DNA of 24,356 nucleotides from Elysia marginata (lineage: Eukaryota > Mollusca > Gastropoda > Plakobranchidae), in assembly GCA_019649035.1 (NCBI GenBank), contig BMAT01006418.1, positions 679,891 to 704,246 on the forward strand, read 5' to 3'. Positions 18,811 to 24,356 of this stretch are shown piece after piece. Under the pieces are notes generated by a model. The model was not told the origin of the DNA and did not search any database. It saw only the letters and a program-made list of their open reading frames with translations. Each line of letters opens with the position of its first letter. Positions within the stretch are counted from its first letter, which is position 1. The position numbers and the translations under genes were made by a program.

Positions 18811-21800
18811 CTGACAAAGAAGTTTCAGAGACATAAATTTTCTAGGCAGTGAGAGAGGACAACATAAGCCAAATTATGCCTATCTTGGGAATATTTTTTA
18901 AAACTCTATGATGTTTAGCCTGTGCCAAGACCATAAAATTTATGTTTTTAACATGCCCACCTTCTCATCTATTTATGATATAACCATTTTATTTTAAAAA
19001 GTTGTTGGTTTTTCTAATTTTAAATTGTTAAAAAACACCTTTAGTATGTATTTAGAATCGAATTTGGTATTTGGTGAATTTAAGGATGAACCCATTCTTG
19101 ATATATAACGTACACTGTACGTCCTATTTGTCGTGCCAAGATGCAGACAAGACGTACATTGTACGTCCTCAAATCAGCCGTTTTTGCTATTTCCTATGAC
19201 GCTTTGTCGTACAATGTACGTCATGTTTTGCACTGCTTAAGAGGGATATCTAAGGGAGAGTTATTTCAAATCCGATAATAAAATTAGAGTTCAGCAATGT
19301 CAAAATTATACAAACAATCCCTTCTCTAACTAAAAACTGTCACGCCATAGCGATTGACAGAAACTAGGTCATGAAGGGGTTAATATACAAAAACATAAAA
19401 ATGGAAGGCTTGGAATGCAGAAAAACAGGAGTAAAATACCAAAATAGCCTCTACAATCTATAAATGTTGAACAGAATCATATACACAAATTAATATTACA
19501 CCGCTGTTATAAAATGAAAAGCCAATTACATTTCCTAGTCAAAGACTAAACAGAGCAAAGTTAAAGTTCCACGAAAGAGAAACTGAAGGGGCTGAAAAAC
19601 AAAAAAAAAACAACCTATGTACAAACCTGTTGAAGAAAATCTCCAGACTCTGTGTATAGATTAACTACATGATTCAATGTGTCAACCAGCAGAATCTGAC
19701 CCAATGGGGTGACACATACTCCTCCAGCCTGGACAGCAAGGCCAGCTGTGTGTGACTGTGGGGAGAACCTGCCCAGGCGTTTGCCTTCACTCGAGTAGAT
19801 GTATACATAGCCATCCTCTGGGTCACTTACAATTATCTAGAGGAATGATTTTGAAATCCTTGATTGTTCATATTCAGAATGCTTTTTTGTTGTTTATGGT
19901 TTAGTAAGAATGATTGTTACAGCTGGATTTAGTACTTTAAAACAGTTAAAAGTTTATAAGACAGGTCTTGCAAATATTAATTCTTACAAAGCAGTTTTGG
20001 GTGCATTTTTTAGGGGTTAATGTTTATTCCAAATAGTTCTAATGAAACATACAAAGTTAAATTAAGCTAGACTAAAACACAGCAAAAGATAAGTACACAA
20101 GTACGAAATTGTAACTAAAATTATAGGCTTACAAACTTAAAACAAGAAGCATGAAATTAAAAATAGTCTGTAAGAATTGACAAATGAATGAAAATGATCA
20201 CATATTAAGAGTTAAAGAGAAGGCCATGGTTAATAGTAAATTTTTTCTTTAATATCCACAGAAAATGAGGGCTCAAACCAAATTTTAATTGATGAATAAT
20301 TAATAATCTCAATCTTTGATAACACTGCAATCTCTTTTATAAACACTCTTTAAAAATTCTAAATATTTTAAACCAAAGGAGATACCCAGCCTTACTTGAG
20401 TAAAGATCCAAGTAAGCGGTGCTACAATATTCATACTGTTCTAATTCAAACTAAAATTTAGTTTATATTCATACTGGATTTAACTTAACTATATTTTGGA
20501 AGACTTAGAAAAAATAATGTGTTAAGTAGGTCAACAACAAGATGCAAAAAGAGTACGTTATTTTTATACCTCTGAATCCTGTCCCATACCAATCTGCAGT
20601 GGTCCACCACCTCTGCCTTTAGATCCAATATGGAAACTGTGAAACAACTCTCCTTCATATGCATTGAAAAAATGTACATTCTTCTGAGTTGTTGCCACTG
20701 CCACGTTCATCTCTCTGTCACATGCCAGACTGAAAGGCTCTCCAGGGACATTCACCAAATACTTAAATTCAAAATTCTCCGCAAGAACCTGAGAATACAC
20801 AAAAGTAGTCATGAAATGCAAAAGATGTTGGCTAGGCCTACAGGCCTACATCATATGTTAGTTAATTTTGCTACTTGTTTTTTTTTTCTAACAAGAATTG
20901 GGTGTGTTTTCTTTTTTCAAATAAGGGAAGTAGTCTAGCATCACATATTTCTTAGTGACAAATTTACCAAAGTTAATTATGTTTGGAACAGCCTTCATTG
21001 ACAAGGATCAAATTAGGACTTCAGTCCACTAAAAGGATCGCTCTTTTTAAAGGATGGCTTTCTAAGCTGTCTCTGACTGGAGTCAATGAAGATAGAAATC
21101 ATATTTTTCAAACTAAAAAGTAAGAGCAAAGTAGTTTCAATCTGTCACAAGCAGCCTAACATTTGGAAGCGGATATGCACTTTTTAGTAAAACTGGCATC
21201 ACCTGAACTCTTCTATTTTTCTTATCAGCCACAGCAACATCCCCATTGGGAAGTTCCAGAACATCACAGGGTTCATTGAACTGTGTATCTCCATTTCCAA
21301 GTGAGCCGATTTGCTTGATGTACACACCACATTGGTTTAAATGTTGGACACGATGGTTCATTGAATCAGCTACAAGAATATCACAGTCCATGGTTGTGCA
21401 TATACCTCGCGGGTAGCGGAAATCACCAGGTCCAGAGCCGCATTCACCAATCTTATAAAGCATTTTGTCTGGTCTGACAGATGAAAAAAAAATTATCTTA
21501 AAATTATGCTCTCTCGGAACATACAAACTTGATGCAACATAAGGAAATAATGAACTTGCCTGAAAATTACAAAAAGGATGTCAAAAGATGTATGATAGAG
21601 GCACAAAACAACAGAGGATAAATTGTGAGCCAATAAGGGAAAAAAAAGGGAACAATAAGAGATTTTTTTTAAAACTCTGGTGGACCAAAAACCTTTCAAA
21701 TTATATCCCTCGCCAAATATATCCTACTGACAAAAACTTGATCATAAGTGTTTGATTTGATAAACTTTAAGGCACAGAAAATCATCGAAACCTATGTAAG

Positions 21801-23618
21801 GTGCAAAATCTAATTACCGCTACAGAATATAGAGAGCAATTTTAGTCAAATTAAATGTAACTTACCTGTCTTTATATTATGGACATACAAACTTTATTTA
21901 ATTTGTTGACAAAAAGCCTTAAACGCTGAGTATCATATTGCTATAAATGTAAAATATCAACTCTTTGACTACATTTGTACATCTTCATGCACCTAAGCTT
22001 ATAACTTTTTCCAACCATATTTTCCTAGTATAGCGCCAGATTTTCTTAGAGGATTGGAATTAAAACAATCAATTTCTCTTATACATTTTTCTATTCAAAG
22101 GGTAAAACTACCATCCACTTGCTTTCATACATTATACAGTCTACTTCATTGAGTCAACTTTGTGTGAATTAATTTCCGAGAACATCCCCCTTTTTAAAAG
22201 CTTTTCTGCAAAAAAAGAAACTGATAAGTCGATGTCAACTCAATCACTGTGACTGTCAAGTAGATCCTTTTACCCCTGCTCCACTTCCCTTTATATTCAA
22301 TGAATCTTTCTAGATAAGTCTATCTTTAATTTCCTCATGTCATAAAGCTTGAAGCGGTCATGTTATAATAAGACTGAGAGTGAGAGGTAACACAAGCTTT
22401 CCATTACACAGCTCTTTTCAGACAAAATCTTGCAGTTCACAGTTACACTGTTACTGTTGATCAATGCAGCACCAAGCTATAATCTACATTATCTCTGAAC
22501 TAAAATACTCAAAAAAGTCAAATGGTAAAATTTTCTTCTTTTACTCACAGCAAATACAATTAGTTGAACTTGAAGTCACTTCACAATAACTAGGGGAAGT
22601 ACACATGTAGGCCTAATTATAATTGTCCATACACTTTTTATGCTTTGTTTTCCTTCTCATCCCCCCCCCACCCCCCACCCCCCAAAAAAAAGAACAAAAA
22701 CAAAACAAAAAATTTTAAGAAGGTGAAGAAGACAAATGGATAAGTCGACGTTGATTTTAATCCCCCTAGTGACATCGACTTATCAGGTACCGGTACTAAA
22801 CTGTACTATGACTGAGCATGAAAATTTATTAACAAGCACAACCAGTAGGAAAAGATCATTGTTGCATGTTTCACATTCACACTTGCAGGGTAGGTACAAG
22901 CTGAGTGGAAAGTGGCCTCAAGCTTTGAGCATGGCAATGACCAGTATCAGTTAAGCTGCTAGCACTATTGAAAAAAAAAACAATAATAATATTTGGGACT
23001 CACTTTTTTGAGCCTGGTGTTGGATCTTCATTTTTGTCATGGAGTCCATCTACTGCCCTGTATGTTTCTGTGATGCCTTGTGAGAGAATCCAGGTCTCAA
23101 ACTCTTGGCGGTCAGTGTGATCTTTCATCACTTCATGCCGACCATCATGCACTGAAGAAAATAAAACATCCTTATTTCATTATGGAAAAAAGAAAGAGTA
23201 AAAGAAAGAGTTTACATTCAACTGTCTCACTTAGCCTTTTCAAAGGCAAATATTTTGGCAAATATAGAACATTTTGGGAACAAGCTATTATCATGCTCTT
23301 ATTTTCATTGAAATTACATAGTTATGATGATAGTTCAATAAAATTCGTTCAGCAAAATTAGCATAATTAAAACATGTGGAAAACAGTAGGCTATTTTATG
23401 CATAATAGTAGTAATAGGGCCTAGTTGTTGGCCTGAAGGAGATTGCATCATGGTCTTAAAACTTTTTTACCTGGTCTGTCATGGCGATCTCTAAATAGCT
23501 TTCGTCCCTCTTCATGGTACAGTTCTCTGAAACTTTTTACTCCAACTCGAGGTGGGTCAATGGTTATTCCATGAGGATAGACTCGGTAATGGGACTGGTA
23601 GTCAACCATACTGGTCTC
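18616..23618 (-). CDS. NHL-repeat protein, six exons (TRIM-NHL-like, no RING seen)
   Basis: Exons on the - strand are 23618-23471, 23151-23004, 21473-21203, 20788-20570, 19836-19627 and 18810-18616. All splice sites are GT...AG and all phases agree. Taking the Met at 23609-23607 (A at -3, G at +4) gives 393 residues. Residues 1-96 are an unrecognised polar region (RVYPHGITIDPPRVGVKSF and on). NHL repeats then run from about 99 to 372 in roughly six blades, for example GPGDFRYPRGIC ... DILVADSMNHRVQ and FNEPCDVLELPNGDVAVADKKNRRVQV. Such propellers bind RNA or protein. A basic tail (TPGSKRRTPVASPNI) ends it. In TRIM-NHL and malin-type ubiquitin ligases a RING precedes the propeller. None is visible here, but the frame is open at the 23618 acceptor, so upstream coding exons beyond the window are possible. 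Orthology not established. Confidence 0.9.
18811..19626 (-). other. NHL gene intron with a TTAA element
   Basis: The intron is bounded by GTTTGT and TTCTTTGTCAG on the - strand. Its centre is the palindrome-bearing TTAA element listed separately; the flanks are plain AT-rich DNA. Confidence 0.8.
19091..19379. mobile_element. TTAA-type miniature transposon with internal ACGTACA/TGTACGT palindromes
   Basis: The right border, reverse-complemented, reads TTAA/CCCCTTCATGACC. The left border reads TGAA/CCCATTCTTGAT, a TTAA with one change and a partly matching inverted repeat. CCC next to TTAA is typical of piggyBac-like elements. Three near-identical palindromes lie in its left half: 19108-19122, 19151-19167 (GACGTACA-T-TGTACGTC, perfect) and 19208-19220. 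No ORF. The terminal repeats are short and imperfect, so an old non-autonomous copy is likely. Confidence 0.6.
19627..19836 (-). CDS. NHL gene exon: blades 4-5
   Basis: Seventy codons, phase 0 at both ends, acceptor CCTCTAG and donor CAG/GTTTGT. It covers residues 260-329: the core strand IIVSDPEDGYVYIYSSEGKRLGRF finishes blade four, and GGVCVTPLGQILLVDTLNHVV is blade five with the usual D-x2-N-x-V signature. Confidence 0.92.
19837..20569 (-). other. NHL gene intron
   Basis: AT-rich intron from GTATAA to CCTCTAG on the - strand. No gene or repeat recognised. Confidence 0.8.
20570..20788 (-). CDS. NHL gene exon: blade 3
   Basis: Seventy-three codons, phase 0 both ends, acceptor ATTCTCAG and donor GAG/GTATAA. 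It covers residues 187-259: end of blade two, blade three (PFSLACDREMNVAVATTQKN) and start of blade four. A Gly-rich turn KGRGGGP sits between blades. Confidence 0.92.
20789..21202 (-). other. NHL gene intron
   Basis: Intron from GTGATG to ATTCTCAG on the - strand. Nothing else recognised. Confidence 0.8.
21203..21473 (-). CDS. NHL gene exon: blades 1-2
   Basis: One base completing a Lys codon plus ninety codons, acceptor CATCTGTCAG and donor CAG/GTGATG. It covers residues 97-186 and holds the two most canonical NHL repeats: G-x-GPGDF-x-YPRGI ... ILVADSMNHRVQ and GDTQFNEPCDV ... DVAVADKKNRRVQV. These make the family call secure. Confidence 0.95.
22137..22803. mobile_element. possible pogo-like element with GATAAGTCGA inverted repeats
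   Basis: CTGATAAGTCGATGTCA at 22221-22237 recurs as its exact reverse complement at 22770-22786. A third, related copy (GATAAGTCGACGTTGA, 22739-22754) faces the second as a hairpin. Outside them lie TA/CAGT (from 22137) and ACTG/TA (to 22803), ends that would suit a pogo-type element of 667 bp. The outermost ends match for only four bases beyond the TA, so the borders are tentative. No transposase. Confidence 0.4.
22661..22683 (-). other. G-quadruplex candidate (C-rich tract on + strand)
   Basis: On the + strand, nine C, A, six C, A, six C; on the - strand, which is the sense strand of the NHL gene, three long G runs with single-T loops, enough for four or more G-triplets. It is followed on the + strand by an A-rich run. 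Confidence 0.7.
23004..23151 (-). CDS. NHL gene exon: N-terminal polar region
   Basis: Acceptor ATTTTCTTCAG and donor AAA/GTGAGT, 2+144+2 nt. It covers residues 47-96, reading HDGRHEVMKDHTDRQEF onward to DPTPGSKK. I recognise no domain; it is charged, with a possible short helix around TDRQEFETWILSQGI. The other two frames contain stops, and both flanking phases fit. Confidence 0.85.
23152..23470 (-). other. NHL gene intron
   Basis: Intron between GTAAAA and ATTTTCTTCAG on the - strand. Nothing else recognised. Confidence 0.8.
23471..23618 (-). CDS. NHL gene first exon in window, probable start codon
   Basis: Acceptor TTTTAATACCAG, donor CCAG/GTAAAA. The exon opens with three codons (ETS) before ATG at 23609-23607, which has A at -3 and G at +4. 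Because a promoter-like patch lies about 600 bp upstream and no coding exon is seen between, I favour this Met as the start with a non-coding first exon. If so, the protein lacks a RING. The open frame at the acceptor leaves an upstream coding exon possible. Confidence 0.8.
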
Positions 23619-24214
23619 CTGGTATTAAAATAAAAAATTTTAATCTCACAAAAAAAAAAGATCAAGCAATAGGATCAATGCTAGATCTAGGTTAGATGTT
23701 ACATTTTTACATATATTGTAACTCAAATTTTCAATCTTTCAATGATTTCATCGATTTTTTTTTTCATTTTTGGGGGGGTTCAGTCAAAGTCATCTTTTCA
23801 TCAGTTCTATATAGAACATTCAGCCGCTTCAGCACTTAAGTCTTAACCAACCTTTATGTACTTTGTAAACTGGCATTTTAATCAACAATCTGGATATAGT
23901 TACCTAGATTTTTGGAAAACCCGCGAATGGATATACCCAAACAAAATAAGATCTAATCTGATTCTAAATATCTCTAGATCTATCTATATCTAGGGATTTT
24001 TAGAATTAAAATCTATTCTAGAATCTAGAATACCGGAGTAGAATATCTAGAGAAAAAAATAAGACTTGGTTTGATAAATATTCGAATGGTAATAAACACA
24101 TAGATTGTCAATTACCTTTTATTTGACAAATATGGTTATTTTTTATTGTCTATTTTTTACTCAATTATACAGAAAATGTAAGTCAGGTTTTCTTGATGTA
24201 TGCGTTGAAGTCCA
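23619..24214 (-). other. 5' flank or first intron of the NHL gene
   Basis: AT-rich. On the - strand, ATCTAG/GTAACT at about 23905 is a good donor and could end a non-coding first exon. A cluster of AGATCT/TCTAGA words fills about 23949-24052. No coding exon could be fitted in the phase that the next exon needs. Confidence 0.4.
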
Positions 24215-24300
24215 ACGAAAAGGGAACCGCCATTTTGACGCACAACTATAGCAACGATTGGTTATGTTTATTTCCCTTTCGAAAACTTTCGCCATTTAGC
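24215..24300. promoter_or_regulatory. promoter-like patch: YY1 site, CCAAT box, RFX-type half site
   Basis: ACCGCCATTTTGACG (24226-24240) matches the YY1 element that marks many animal promoters near the transcription start. A CCAAT box on the - strand (within CATAACCAATCG) and an RFX-type half site ATAGCAAC lie next to each other around 24246-24268. A second weaker CGCCATTT is near 24290. It likely drives the NHL gene leftward, perhaps a rightward gene too. Confidence 0.5.
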
Positions 24301-24333
24301 TTTTGAATAGCTATTTTTGTTCGAGTGAAGAAC

Positions 24334-24356
24334 AGTAGTAGTAGTAGTAGTAGTAG
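24334..24356 (+). repeat. AGT trinucleotide microsatellite
   Basis: At least seven AGT units running off the right edge of the window, so its full length is unknown. Confidence 0.9.

Larger units (their letters stand above)
21474..23003 (-). other. NHL gene large intron
   Basis: The 1.5-kb intron runs from GTGAGT to CATCTGTCAG on the - strand. It contains the GATAAGTCGA inverted repeats and the C-rich tract listed separately. No additional exon is needed, because the flanking phases match directly. Confidence 0.8.

Noticed and set aside
20630-20938. 102-residue open frame on the + strand over an NHL exon
   Set aside because: It is antisense to a well-supported NHL exon and extends into intron.
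22736-22954. 72-residue + strand frame
   Set aside because: It overlaps the inverted-repeat region in the NHL intron, with no domain and no exon signals.
24170-24300. ATG codons on the - strand in the promoter-like patch (MAVPFSLDFNAYIKKT and MAKVFEREINITN)
   Set aside because: Both frames meet stops without a donor in the phase needed by the next exon. At most they are upstream ORFs in a 5' UTR.

Overview
The window is animal nuclear DNA: AT-rich, with spliced genes (GT...AG introns, pyrimidine-rich acceptors) and many small transposable elements. The mix of a mariner relic, an L2-clade LINE, a tRNA-derived SINE and several TTAA-flanked miniature transposons suits a marine or freshwater invertebrate. 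A mollusc or other lophotrochozoan is my guess, but nothing here names the species.

Two host genes lie tail to tail. On the + strand, 1302-8998 carries the last six coding exons of REV3L, the catalytic subunit of DNA polymerase zeta. They give 312 C-terminal residues in one unbroken frame across five introns: the family-B thumb with its KKRY motif, then the CysA and CysB cysteine clusters, ending at a TAA. Earlier exons lie left of the window. On the - strand, 23618 down to 18616 carries six exons of an NHL-repeat protein. They join in frame to 393 residues if the well-placed Met in the first exon is the start, forming about six NHL blades and no RING, B-box or coiled coil inside the window. 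A promoter-like patch at about 24215-24300 (YY1 site, CCAAT box, RFX-type half site) lies just upstream and fits this gene's start or a bidirectional promoter.

The 9.6 kb between the two stop codons shows no convincing gene. It holds both 3' UTRs and several non-autonomous DNA transposons: a 115-bp TTAA element with piggyBac-type ends (9288-9402), a pogo/Tigger-like relic (11106-11959), a second TTAA element (15114-15398) and a well-preserved 755-bp element with about 135-bp inverted repeats (16898-17652).

The introns are also rich in elements. REV3L introns hold the mariner relic (1-946), a TA-flanked miniature element (2435-2686), a 5'-truncated L2-like LINE (about 5930-7822) with a separate LINE-like 3' tail (about 4488-4556), a SINE (5371-5633) and an 85-bp tandem duplication (8642-8811). 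One intron has a striking motif that recurs about every 180 bp (2879-3995) while the DNA between copies looks unrelated. NHL-gene introns hold a TTAA element with three ACGTACA/TGTACGT palindromes (19091-19379) and a region of inverted GATAAGTCGA repeats around a strong G-quadruplex candidate (22137-22803).

The least explained signals are the 180-bp-spaced motif array, the 755-bp long-TIR element and the palindrome-bearing TTAA element. I saw no prokaryote-type system, CRISPR array or rRNA gene.
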